Source of the DNA: Diphasiastrum complanatum
Lineage: Eukaryota > Streptophyta > Lycopodiopsida > Lycopodiales > Lycopodiaceae
Direction of reading: 5' to 3'
DNA length: 64,000 nucleotides
Assembly: GCA_029204225.1 (NCBI GenBank)
Contig: CM055102.1
Location: 31,676,607-31,740,606 of the forward strand
Under the pieces are notes generated by a model. That model worked only from the letters and a program-made list of their open reading frames with translations, was not told the origin of the DNA and did no database searches. This document shows, in pieces, positions 1 through 12,100 of this stretch. The translations under genes were made by a program, and so were the position numbers. Within the stretch, counting starts at the first letter, position 1; every line of letters starts with the position of its first letter.

Positions 1-2280
1 CTCTCGTAATGATGGCGGCAGTGAACCTTCTGGAGCTCATTGGACAGGAGTGGCTAGGGCTGATCGATGGGGGCTGTGTGGGGACAGACTCTATTCCTCA
101 AAGATGGCGGCTGTGTGGCACGCCCACACTTTCCTCTTTGTTCTTTGAAATCAATGTTAGGGTTTGGAAGGAGGGGTGCCTTTTCCTAGCATGCATGAAG
201 TTTTCCCTAAAAGTGAACTAATGCATGGTGACGGGACCCTGACCCTTTTGGTGATAGCATGTCTATCAGTGAATATCATTGTGTGTTACATGTTCGTAGC
301 CCTTGTGATTGCATTGATGTCATAATTTTTTTTGCAAAGGATTTTGGTGCATTTTCACGAATGGATGGCTATCTACAACGTTATTGGTTGTTGCATAGCC
401 CGGAGTAGTGAAGGTCTTTGCAAGATTAGTTAATGATCAAAGCAATGGTCGATTCGGTTAAGGAAATTTTTAAGAATCTACCTAAATCGACAGTTGAGAA
501 TGGAGTTACCTATTCTCCTGGGATTAAACAAGAGAATGTTTGGAGAATAATTTTATTATCCTAACTGCGATGTCTATGTAATTGATCCATGAATTTAGGA
601 TTGGCAATAAAATACTATTCTTCATGGTAATTTTTCTCCAGGCAAGTGCCCTGTAAGTAGAAAATTGATTTCCTGGTACTGTGCTTTTTATTGGTTTAAC
701 TTTGGTGTAGAAATACTCCCAGTTAAGTTAAATGGTATTTTTCGGTTCTTCCTTTTGGACTAGGTGATGCACCGATAGGCTTATCCTAAATGATTTTGAT
801 CTTTAGGATTGGGCAAACTAAAGCTTTTGAGATACTTGTCAAAGTGAATAAATGGAATACAGGTCATAAATTGGGAGGTAGCTCTATATTCGACAAAATT
901 TGAGTGTATCGAATATCATAAAAGAGTATCTCGATCCAAATTTTATGAATTTTCCATTAGGTTCAGGCAACTTTAACGAAGTAATACTTAAGCTAGTGTA
1001 GTCAAAAGGGTAGCAACCTAGCATTTACTTGTGTCAAAGGAGTTTTTGGGGCCTTTGCTAATGAAATTTTTCGGGTGACCGAAAAAACTAAGGGAGGAAC
1101 AAAATGAGACACCTGAGTAGGTAAATGTGATTGTGTTATGTAATTTGGATAGGTAAATAATCTCTGTAAGAAATCGCCTAGCACCGGTTTATCAAATTCA
1201 TTAATTTATATCAAATATCTATAGGACCATGAGTTGACCCTATTTGTTATAGGAAATTGTGACATGGAGCGAAATGGACACTTGGTTCACATTTGTACTG
1301 TAAAGAGCCTTATTCCTAAGAGTTGGAACTATTAGATGGTAGGAATTTGGGATAGATAGTACCAACAAGATGGGTTGTTTTATGTGACGAAAAAAACCAT
1401 GTGTATGTGACGAAAAAAACCATGTGCAAATTTTTGTTAAATCACAATTTTGGAAATGGATTATTGTGGTCCATTAGGAACAAATATGGGGGTACTCCAG
1501 TACTTGGTGGAATAGATATGAGCATATTTGGTATTGGAAATCCAGATGGAGGTTTTAAGATCTCTGGATTATTGGATAATGCGGTTAGATCTTCTTGAAG
1601 ATCGGATCCTATGTTGGATATTTGTTGGTCAAATAATCTTTTTGATTTTCCGATAATCGGATCTAAAAGCAAAGGACTTTCTTGGAGAGAAAACTGATGG
1701 TATGGGACATCAGTGATTTCAAAGGGGAATTCTTGTGCAAGAATGATCTGTAGAACAATGGTTAGTATTTACATTTTTGGTAAAGCTAACAGTTGAAACC
1801 ATTGGTTAAACTTGTTTAGGGTATTTGGAGAGGTTATGAGATATAGATCCGGATACCTCAATGGTATCTCATAAATTCCAAATCGGAAACCCTTAAAAGC
1901 TATTTCTAGAAATTTCTTAAATACGAGACAATTGGATTGAGATTCATACAACTGATTAAGTGGAATTTAGACTTCCTGAGCCCAAAGGATTATCTCTATT
2001 GATAGTTGATTATTGAGAGTAATGTTTCTATCAATCGGGATAAGATATTTTATGATTTTGAGGAAAAAGTCCGGTTTGTAATAGTATTGGATACTCATTA
2101 TTTAATATTGAATGTGCACATTTCAAACTTCACAAACTAGATTGCATGCTCCAACTTCCACTTAACATTATAATTTACGATCTATTCATGATCCATCATC
2201 AAACATCCATCACACAATACACTAGGTAAACGTGTGAATACAAATCAAAACATTGAAAAGTTAAAGAATTGTTGATGTCA
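1..2280. other. Intergenic, no recognisable gene
   Basis: AT-rich sequence with only short, unsupported open frames. I saw no transposon domain, splice-supported exon or RNA gene on either strand. A local direct repeat of about 25 bp (around 1383-1425, 'gacgaaaaaaaccatgtg' twice) is the only structure noticed. It may be non-coding parts of an old element. Confidence 0.5.
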
Positions 2281-2839
2281 CAATCCAAGAATCGTTCAAA
2301 ATCAAAGAACCGTATTTTTTTTTCCCCCAGGTCTGATTTGAATCAAACCCCATTAATTCATTGACGAATCACGGTTCGTTTGTCAACAAACCGTGGTTCG
2401 TGGAAACACTAGGCGGCAATGTGAAGAGATGTGGTAAAGAAAAGAACTTGTGATTCCAGTGGACTATCATGAGGAAAGGATTGGAGTAATGAGGCAAGAG
2501 ACTCATGGTAGACTGGCCTATAAGAGGGTTGAATGTGTATCTAGGTGCATGGGCGCAAGCGTGGGATGAGAAGATGACTGAGGGGGTGGGAGGTGACCAA
2601 TAGCAAAGAGAGGAAAGAGCAATCAGAGAGGTAGTGGGAGAAATATAAAAATCAGAGATGAGGGATATGGAGGATGGTGACCCTGGTCCCCATGAGGTAA
2701 TCAATGACACTATGATCACCACTGTGAGGGTGACAAGTATACCTGCCAAAATCCGGCCAGCAACATGGCCATTGTAAATGGCTAACTCGTGGGCTCTGCC
2801 AAACTGTAATAAGTAATCACCATACGGGGTAATAGGTCC

Positions 2840-4189
2840 TAAATTGTCTTCGCATATCTTGCTAACTCCCAGCTCATCACTGTCATTGCTCTTTCAAACG
2901 ACTTACATGGAAAACAAGATGAACCCCAACCCCCAATCGGAAGATCTAGCTGATAAGCAACCCAATTGATTTTCTTCACAACCTTGTAAGGGCCGCTATA
3001 CCTTGGAGACAGCTTATGACATTTCTTTGTCCGAAGTACCTTTGAATCCTTAGGGATTTTAAGATACAGCCAGGTTCCGACCTCAATTTCTCGAGGTGAG
3101 TGACCGCGGTTAGCATAAAACTGAGCTCTATCCTGAGTGGTTTTAATGCTCTCTTTGGCCAGTTGCAACATTTCTTGCACATCTTGCAGAAAATCCACTG
3201 CAGCTTGCACCTTGAGTTGTTGTTGGAGGCCTATGAAGGCTGTCCAGCAACCCCGTGCCTGAGTATCCCAACTGGCTGAAAGTGGCATGGTTGTAATAGG
3301 TGGAGAGAGCAGTGTTGTCAAAGAGATGGTGGTGACAGTGGAAATGGTAGTGGTAGTGCTGGTTGTGATAAGAGGGGTGGTGATGGCTATGAGGGTAGGT
3401 ACAATGGTTGGGCGAATTGGTGAGGATGTGAGTGGAAGGATGACAGTCACAGAGGGAGATGTGGCGATGGCAAGAGTCGTGATTGGGGGAGAAATGGACG
3501 GTATAGTTGTTGATGGGATCGGCGAAGCGACAGATGAAGGCTAGGCCAGAAGAAATTCTGCCTAACAAGGTCAAGTGTCCTCTGTATGCCAGGGTGACTA
3601 GCACAAGGGTTGTCATGACACTGTTGTAGGATTTGGGCCCGCAAGTCCTCCTTATCCGGCACACAAACCTTTCCCTTACGGAAAAGCAGGCCATTCCTTA
3701 TGGAATAGTCTTTGAGTATCTTGTCATTTCGGGATTGCTTGGGATCCTGCCTCCCAAACTCATCACTAGATCCAGAATTTCCCGTCAGGAGGACATCCAT
3801 CCAGATGCAACCGAAAAACCCATCGGTAAGACAAAGATCCCAACGTGAAAGATACAAATCAAATTGGATTTCAAAAAACCATAATTTCTCCAATCCGACT
3901 CAAGGCATCGGCAACATTGTTCGACATACCTTTACGATACCTAATGTCAAACTCCCGAATGAGTTCCGACCATCTAGCCTTACAGCCATGAAGGTCCTTA
4001 GCATCACATATATACAGTCATCACCGTAAATTTGGCACCATAAAGATAATGCCTCCAGATTTCTAACGTGTGCTCCTTCGCATAGGTAGAATACCTCATC
4101 TGAGCAGGACCTAGCTTCTTGCTTTCAAAAGCAATTGGTCTACCATCCTGATAAAGGACCGGACCAGGCGGAGGAGGACGTGTATGCAT
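2840..4189 (-). mobile_element. Decayed Ty3/gypsy pol (RNase H to integrase)
   Basis: Reading down the minus strand from 4189 gives gypsy polyprotein pieces in the normal order. An RNase H stretch (4189-4010, 'AFESKKLGPAQMRYSTYAKE' and 'IWRHYLYGAKFTV') is followed by the integrase zinc-binding region (about 3790-3540, 'HDNPCASHPGIQRTLDLVRQ' then 'NFFWPSLH'). Last comes the integrase C-terminal region (about 3130-2890, 'AQFYANRGHSP', 'KLSPRYSGPYKVVKKI', 'AYQLDLP'). The blocks sit in different frames, and the DDE catalytic core expected between zinc finger and C-terminus is absent, replaced by a repetitive purine-rich tract (3280-3545). No LTRs were found. This is a dead fragment; the order and motifs make the gypsy assignment firm, the lineage unclear. 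Confidence 0.85.
3280..3545 (+). repeat. GGTGGT/GATGG purine-rich imperfect repeat
   Basis: Low-complexity G/A/T sequence made of short variations on GGTGGT, GATGGT and GTAGTGG, with almost no C. On the minus strand it would read as His/Thr/Ser/Ile-rich. It lies exactly where the gypsy integrase core should be, so it is either an expansion or a replacement within the dead element. Confidence 0.6.
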
Positions 4190-4343
4190 TGTTGTATGAG
4201 GAGGCTACACGGCCCGCAAATTAGAACTTAGAAGTTACAAGTTAATTTGAATAGCGGCTGTGTCTTTGGAAATTTGTGTTGATAACTATTAACCTCATTG
4301 TGCACGTTGCCCAGTTGTAATCATTCACCATTTTTGTGTGCAG

Positions 4344-4564
4344 GGGTTAGCACCAGAGTTGCCACGAGGACACCGAGGAGGCTGAGCCAGGATCGACGCT
4401 CTCGTGATGTTGAGGATGAGGAGCCTTTGGCCTCATCCACAGAGACCTCTGACTCAGAGGAGTATGTTGATGAGGATGATGATGAGGCAGAGGGGCAGGG
4501 CATTGATGATGATGATGATGTGGCAGAGGAGCCTCCACGCAGAACTAGGAGGGTCGTACGATAG
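4344..4564 (+). CDS. Orphan acidic C-terminal exon, unknown protein
   Basis: An open frame follows a good acceptor (pyrimidine-rich tract ending 'ttttgtgtgcag' at 4343) and ends at a TAG at 4562-4564. The product is a basic/Ser start ('STRVATRTPRRLSQDRRSR'), then a strongly acidic Asp/Glu stretch, then a basic end ('PPRRTRRVVR'). Such tails occur at the C-terminus of several plant transposases (hAT type) and chromatin proteins, but nothing here identifies the family. No upstream exon was found, because the decayed gypsy element lies immediately 5'. It may be the last exon of a truncated transposon gene. The splice site is seen; the gene is inference. Confidence 0.3.
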
Positions 4565-4823
4565 ATCATAGATGATGCATCATAGTTTTTATTTGGTGCT
4601 CAGTTAGATAAATCATAGTAGATACTAGATGCGAGAGACTTGTTGAAACTTGAGAGTTGAGAGTTATTGAGCAACATTGTTGTTGGGTCATGACATGACA
4701 TGCACGTTGTATTTAGTATCGTAGGTGGTCCATTGTGTTCACTGTTTGAACTTTGAACATTAATAGTTTATAAACTATAACTATCATGGCACAAACAGGA
4801 AAATTGAAATAGATTATAAATGT

Positions 4824-4839
4824 GTGCGTGCGTGCGTGC

Positions 4840-4894
<55 letters not shown>
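4824..4894 (+). repeat. (GTGC)n-(GT)n-(GA)n compound microsatellite
   Basis: A run of TGCG/TGTG tetranucleotides passes into about 17 GT units and then about 11 GA units. It is a simple compound microsatellite. Confidence 0.95.
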
Positions 4895-4896
<2 letters not shown>

Positions 4897-5164
4897 GTGT
4901 GTGGAGTTTGAACAAGTCATTTCAATTTTCTATCCCACTTGTAAGTTGGAGAAATTAGAATGTTTCAACTAGTCATTACGTACGTTGTAGTCGAGAATCA
5001 AAGATTTAGAATCTATCACTACATCAAAATGTGACTTTGTTAACTTGTTTTCGGCATAAACAGGCAAAAAAAAAATTTCAGGTGTATGAATCGGCTGATT
5101 CGAACCTGCCCAGCCGATTCAAATCGGTCCATGAAACATTGATCCTTTCCCCCCTTTTTCTTGA

Positions 5165-5395
5165 AATCAAAGCTTAGTTTTTCTTTAAACTAGCTTTCAA
5201 GCTTAAGTTCAAAGTTTAAACTCAAGTTTACAAGTTTACAAAACATTGTAAACAAAAGTTTTAAAGTTCTAAAGTTTGCAAGGTTTGAAAACTTGGAAAA
5301 CTTTATAAACATATGTTTTAAAACTTAACTTTACAAAGTTATGAATTTTGAAACTTTGAATAATAACTTCAAAACTTTGTAAAGAAGTACTTTTG
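5165..5395. repeat. AAGTTT/AAACTT-rich degenerate repeat tract
   Basis: About 230 bp in which AAGTTT, AAACTT and close variants (AAGCTT, AAGTTC, ACAAAG) recur every 8-15 bases on both strands, so the tract can form many short alternative hairpins. No coding frame and no exact unit length. Confidence 0.6.
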
Positions 5396-5889
5396 AAAAA
5401 GTACAGCTCTATCTTACTTCAAGATTCCTCCACTATATTTCAAGCTTACAAGAGAGGAGGGAGGCAAGCGGTTGCCTGCCTGCGCCTCCCCCCAAGCCAC
5501 TTACACACAGCACAGGAATCAGGCTCTGGAATCGGGCCGCGCGCGCGTGAGGGTGCCCGCCGAAATTTTTTTTTCTTTTAGGTTTCTGAAACAAAACAAA
5601 AAAAAATTTGGACTGCCAACAATTTTGTTGTTTCCGGCATCCAAAAGATCGCAAAACAGTCCTTATGGGCTATTTTACACATCTATCAGAAAACAAAGAT
5701 TTTGACGGTTCTGCTTACATATTCTGACATACAAGTTTTCAAAACACGGCTTAGAAAATTCTGCAACCATAACGGCTACCAGAAAACCAGAAAACCACAA
5801 AAAAACAAGCCTTTTAGCATGCATACCAAACGACATGTGGCACCCAAAAGCCCTATAGCTCCAGACCAGCGTTCCGTCCCATAAATGAG

Positions 5890-7081
5890 ACCGTCACCAC
5901 AGGTAACCTGTTGCATGCCCTTATGGATACGTAACAGTAATCCTCGCTCCTGACTCTCACGAGTCTCGATGAAAAGCAGTACATCCCATCCAGTAATAAA
6001 GTCAATCAAGTCGCCCGCTGAGGAGGATGAATGTACTGAATCCCATTTATACCTTGGAAAAGTGGGTAATCCTCGCTCCTGACTCTCATGAGTCTCCATG
6101 AAAAGCAGTATATCCCGTCCAATAATGAAGTAAATCACGTCGCCCACTGTAGAGGATGAATGTATACCATCACAATTCCATACTCCTATCTGAATGGTAC
6201 TCCCAAACCTGAGGACCCCAAGTCCTTAGCACTGAAAAGTGCTAGGGGCTCCATCAATTAAGTGCACATGTCCATCAGGATATGTTGCCCATTTACAAAA
6301 ATCTCATGCCTCCCAGAAGGCTTTATGCCTTTCCTCAACCTGAATGTATGTAAGGTCACATCCATATGAATGGGAGCACGACGTAATTGGCTCTGCAATG
6401 CAAAGCCGAAGCAAAGCGAATAATCAATGTAGCCACATCTCTAGTGGTCCTCCAAGCTGTATCCAACCCGTCTGTCCTATGACCTGATGTGGTATCAAGG
6501 AACCGTTTGACTTGTGCAATGGCATCCTATGTATCTGAAATCCCCCGAACCTTAATATTGTGGGCTTTTCGTTCTCTAGACCTTTCTTCCGAAATTGTGG
6601 CTGGATGCCCAAGAGAGGGCCCCTTCTTTCTGTTTCTCAATCTTATCTTTCAATTGACAAAGTATTGTACTAGTAGATTCCAGCGATGCAATCTGCTTGT
6701 CGCCAATTGACTACTCCAACAATACAATTTTAAACTGCAACAAATTTTTTATCCTTGAAAAGGCAAGCTACTATTGCTTTCAGCTATGAAATTTCTTGTT
6801 TCACGAACTAAGAATCGGCCTTGAATAACATTAGAGGTATGATCAGAGATGGAAGAATGAAGAAACCATACAGAGGTTACTATAGGAGGCTTAGAGGAAA
6901 AAAAGGGGTGGTTCAACTGCTCAAGTAGCAAACCCTGAGCATTCATGGACTGCTCAGGCAGCACGGCTGCCTGGGCAGGACAGATCAGCTCAGACAGCGT
7001 TGCCTGAGCATGAGGAGAGTCCTCAGGCAGCAGCGCAGCATTTGTGGAGGCCCGAGGGGGGAGCAACGGCTCCCCCTCCAC
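5890..7081 (-). mobile_element. LINE fragment: ORF1 plus start of endonuclease
   Basis: On the minus strand this matches, piece by piece, the plus-strand LINE at 11596-12765. A coiled-coil part (about 6700-6610, 'KIEKQKEGALSWAS') is followed by an RRM-like part (about 6560-6400, '[20 protein letters not shown]'). The ORF1 C-terminal part and linker follow (6380-6190), then the start of an endonuclease/exonuclease/phosphatase (EEP) domain ('[17 protein letters not shown]', 6150-6060). Several frameshifts and stops break it. The region 7081-6750 (Pro/Ala/Gln-rich) is probably the ORF1 N-terminus. It lies downstream of MON1, in the same orientation. ORF1 of this kind (coiled coil, RRM, C-terminal domain) is the animal-L1-like type. 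Confidence 0.75.
5938..6174 (-). repeat. 129-bp tandem duplication inside the LINE endonuclease
   Basis: The block starting 'taatcctcgctcctgactct' at 5938 recurs at 6067, giving a 129-bp period. In translation the endonuclease opening (GDLIDFI..ETRESQERGL) occurs twice in a row. The two copies have since diverged by several substitutions. Confidence 0.8.
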
Positions 7082-7097
7082 CCTTGTTCAATTCGGG

Positions 7098-7113
7098 GGG
7101 GGGGGGGGGGGAC
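7098..7113 (+). repeat. Poly(G) run
   Basis: Sixteen consecutive G residues, followed at about 7165 by a short (GA)n run. Possible quadruplex-forming tract or assembly-difficult site. Confidence 0.8.
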
Positions 7114-7651
7114 GAGGGCCCCCCTTCCACTTTCTCTCACCATCGGGATGTGGACTGAGGCCAGAGAGAGAGAGAGAGAGAGACCAACCCTACAATGCCT
7201 CTATTTTTTAAAGAAAAAACAGGTTGTGATGTTTGGAAAACAAAATTAACGAAGCAGAATGATTTTTTTGAACCTCATTTTGTATGCACAGAGCAGAATA
7301 TGTTCTGTATGTATGGAATGGCAAATTCAGTACCAAAATGTATGGAGCAGGATTTTGTAATAAAAGGCATCTAATAAAATAATATCTAGTCTGAATTCTG
7401 ATCTAACCATCCATCTCCAATCGCTTGAAAGTTAGTAATATCTAAAATGCATTTGTTTATTCATAATTTCATATACACTTTTCAAAGGATATAAGAAAAC
7501 ATTTGAGCTTTTGCAACTTGAAATGGTCAATCAATAAGAGAGTAATACAGAAGCTGACTGCACAGGAGGCCAATTACTCAAGAGGGAAAGGAAAGGTGGG
7601 CAAGAAATGTTCATCAGCAACTCAACATAAAATCAATTTAGGAGTCCACGG

Positions 7652-9123
7652 CTACTCTTTCTGTGATATCAAGGTTAACAAGGAATACCAGCCAAAGGCA
7701 GTGGGCTCCAACAAAAAGATTTCGCTTTCCAAGTCTCGAAGCCATTGACAAATTTGGTTGCAAACGCTGATGGCAGTGTTCTGCATATCAAGTAAGAAGA
7801 ACTTCAACATTTAGCCCACTGCAAAAATTAAGCCAAGCAATTTCTGAAACAGTATTTGATCTTCATCGGCAGCTCAAGAAATTTAATCTTATCTACCAAC
7901 GATGCAATAGAGCACAAACTATTCTCAGAAAAGAGCAAAAAGCTTTGGTGAGATTGCATAAGAGTTCTGAGGTTCCAAAAGGGTATGTAACATATACCAT
8001 CAACAACAACATGAAAAGTTCACAAACAATTATTAGAATACAAGCATTGGGATGCCTCTGGGCTAAAATGGTATACTAGCTCAATCATGCAGGACTTGTT
8101 TAAATGATGAAAACCACAATCAGTGAATGACTAACGCAGGTTGTGTACAACATGGTCAATATTCCCCCAAAGTTTTAGCTCTCAAAAGCAGATTTGTAGA
8201 GTGTAGGCTTCTGCTTGAACAAAAGGAACGCTTCTACTAAAGAATGCAAGTAACTGCACACACCTGATTGATTAATTTTAAAACACGCTCAAACATGCAG
8301 GAATTGTTTAAATGCTGAAAATCACAATCAATAAATGACTAAGGCAAATTGTGTACAACATGGTCAATATCCCCCTTTTTCACATGCGCCATCAAACAAG
8401 TATCAATATGAGGATTGCACTTGATGATAACAGTTCATGTCTACATCAAAAATAGATTACAAAGCAGCCTTTGATATTTTCAATGGTGTGTCCAAATTAG
8501 ACAAATGCTAAGAGAGGTAAGTATCAACCATAATATAGAGATTGACGTTTTCAAAAAAATAGTAGGGCATCAAATTTCAGTACACGTAAACAAGAAATGA
8601 CTGAAAGGATTATCTCTGCGTTTTTCTAACCTTGATTCCAACCAATACACATTATTGTTGCTAAGCAAAAAGTTTTAGTTATAGTTTCATTACCTTCTCA
8701 GCAAGAGGATCAAAAGCCGCATAGAGTTCAAAATCAGAAGTCCTCCATGAAAGTAGAACTGCTCATGCCAGCAACATCAAGAAACACGATATAAGCACAT
8801 AAACAAGGAATTGTCATTAAAACAATTACTTCACAGATCATTCGGAAACTGGAAAAACTCTCACTAACATGCTTGTTGACCACGTGGCCCAATAGCAATT
8901 AAGGACAGCGGAAACTTAGAATATGGATAAATTCTGCTGTTCAAATAAGTAGAGAAAAAAGGTATTAACCAATCAATCATGACCTAGCACTGAGTGAAAG
9001 CTTTCAGATATGGTGTTAGAACTTGTAGAGGCAACTAAATAATTGACTGCAGTGGAAGATTTCTGCAGTTTCTGCGATCAAAGAAAAGCAAAAGTTTTGA
9101 AGAACTCAATAAATCCTGGAAAG

Positions 9124-9194
<71 letters not shown>

Positions 9195-12100
9195 CATAAT
9201 TCTCATCTCTTCTGTATTGCATTTTGTGGAAACTAGCACTTTCATTGTGCATAGATGCATGCAGCCTCTGATATGTCTTGAACAATCTGCAGCACATCAA
9301 AGTGATCATTGTAAAAAAACTTTTTACTTAAAAGATATAAAAACCCTACATCTTACTCTGACGAGTCTGACTAGCAAAGTGGTAGTCTAAAAATAAAGAA
9401 ACGTTCAGTTAGACAAACAGTATATGATAGGCTAGCACTAAAATTTTAAGCTGCTTGTCTTTTCAGTGGGTTATTCTCAAAAGCATATCACCTCTTTTGC
9501 TTAGCAAGCGTATGCAGAGGAGCTGCATATTCTGAAGCCACGTACTGATTCAAATATGTGCTTTTGTAAATAAAATGCCAGAGACCTGCTGGACCTCCTG
9601 TTATAGACACTTTCTGCATTGCCTGTGTCACCGGACCAGAAAAGCAAAATCTTCCATCTTGTTCAGAGGTTTTTCCTGTTCTATCATTCACTGCTTGGCT
9701 ATCAGCACCAATACGTACAAGATCTTCCACATGCAGACCACCTCGTAGAATAGAGCTACTTATTTCATGGAGCACACAGGAATCTCTCAATATATTTTCT
9801 ATCCTTGCCCTGCACGAGTATCAAAGAGGTTGGTATTCCATCTCCACATGGACAATCTATAAAGTATCTATAAAATGATAAGGTAATCTTGTATGGGCTT
9901 TAGTCCTGCAAATATAAAGTAAACCTACGAATTACAATGAATAAGATTGAAACAAGTGAACTAGTGGTGAACTCAAAAAAGTCCTTGACCATAATGGTAT
10001 GAATGTAGTACAAGATCATTGTTTATAATTAATACACAACCACTACTCATAGAACCCATGGTTCTCAGAACCGTGGGTCCTGGGAACCGTGGGATGAACC
10101 GTACCACGGTTCATAAAACGTGGTACGGTTCCTCTATTTAATTAAATAATTAATTACCCATTTCCTCCCAAAACCCCTCCCAAGGCATTTTGGTCCTCAT
10201 TTCACAGATTTTGGGTACTTTTTTGGCTACTGTACTTTGTTTGCTATTTTTGGCCATTGTACTTTGTTTGCTATTGTATGCTACTGTAATGTACTATACT
10301 AATTCTGTACCATAGAATTAATGAACCGTGTACGGTTCACCATGGTTCTGAGAACCGTACGGTTCTCAGAAAATTTTAACTAGAACCGTGGTGAACCATA
10401 CAGTTAATTAATTAATTAAACACTATTGAAGAGGCAAAACGTAGTTTTCGTGAAACCACCTTAGATCACAATAGCGAAGGCTTGGACATGGTATGGCGAA
10501 CAAACCGGGATAATTCCACCTTGATTATTCATTTTACTTCATCAATTAACCAATCTTAAAGATAACTATAGGGGCAATTGCATTTCCAACATATATGAGA
10601 AGTCCCTTATTAAGAGTGTAGAATAATCTTTCAAAACCAACACATAGAGAGAAGAAAAAAGTTTCTTTTCCGAATAATCTATGGTTTGATAATGAATGTA
10701 AGGCATCAAAGAAACTATCAAATCAACATGGAAGTGAAGGTGAACGTTTTCTGCATATAAAAGACTTCTAGAAAGAAAAAAAAACTGGTTTTCTTCGAAC
10801 CCAACAAGATGTCACTCCTGAAAATTGGAAGAGAGATTCAAGAGCTTGTCAAAAACAAAAACTTGGCAAACCTGTTCAAAAGAATGATATTGAAGATAAA
10901 GATTGTCTAAAATATTCCAAAGAGCTACTAGGAGAGGCCCCAGATATGAGAGGCCCCAGATATGAGAAGCACCAATCATGGTAAGGGGCTTTCTTTTCAA
11001 TGGAGGACATTGAAAATGGTATTCGTCACCTGTCTAATAGTCAAGCACAAGATATAAAAGGCCTTCAAGTGGATCATTTCAAGATGGGTATAGTGACTCC
11101 CTCCCCCTTCATTATCGACTTGTTCAACCATGCTTATGAAGAAAAAATGTCCTACTCCTTGCCAAACTAGCATAATTGTTCCTATCTTTAAGAATGGAGA
11201 CAAGAATAACCCATTGTTACCCCTCTAATTATAGAACAATCATGATTGGTCACTTTTTTTATTACTTTGCTGGAAAATAGTGATCTTAGAGCAAAAACAG
11301 CAGGAAAAAAACATTCCACAATTGAACATCTTGTTACTTTGAGGAGCATTGTAGAGGATAGCCCGAAGGAGGAAATTAGATTTCTATTGTTGCTTTGTGG
11401 ATTTTTGCAAAGCCTTTGATATTATCCCTAAGAAGAAGCTTGAGGATAGAATGCACAAACTTGGTGGTTCATTCGACATTCAACACGCAGTGGGACAACT
11501 CTACAAAAAAGTGGTGGCAAAAGTGAGGTGCAAAAGTCGCTTCTCAAAGAATATTGGTGCGAAACAAGGCTGTCCTCTTTCTCCTACTATGCAGATTGAT
11601 CCAGGAAAAGAATGAGCTGCAGTCCAAAGTTGCCTCATTAGAGCAAATAATCAGTACCAAGCAGGTTGCAAGTTCGGAGTCAGCTACCACGATGATACGG
11701 GAGCTGGAGCAAAAAATTGAAAAGCAAAAAGAAGAGACGCTTTCTTGGGCTTCTGTGTTGAAGAAAGGCACCAAACCCAACGCCCCCATTTCATCGGTCA
11801 TCTCAGCTAGTATTACAGAAGAGAAAGCAAGGGCCTACAAAGCCCATAATATCCGAGTTCGCGGGATACCGGACACCCAGGATGCAGTAGCAGAGGCCAG
11901 ATGTTTTCTCGACACCACTCTAGGACATAAAACTGATGGGATTGACACAGCATGGAGGACCACCAGAGACGCAGCTACACTTATCATTCGCTTCACCTCC
12001 CTAGAGAGCTATCGAGATGCTCTACGGTGTAGAGCCAAGCTCCGAGGCACTACTGTCTTTATGGACGACGACCTCACATATATCCAGGTCGATGAAAGGC

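Noticed and set aside
1401..1672. Overlapping plus and minus frames of 65-76 codons
   Set aside because: No motif and no conserved context. Both are expected by chance in this composition.
7098..7113. CRISPR array or RNA gene
   Set aside because: No spaced direct repeats of CRISPR form anywhere. No tRNA or rRNA cloverleaf or conserved core was recognised on either strand; tRNA-like matches are only retroelement primer sites.
9043..9390. Frames containing long (RE)n or (SL)n runs, also at 13938, 35431, 43556, 51980, 53017 and 53939
   Set aside because: These are translations of GA/CT microsatellites, not proteins.
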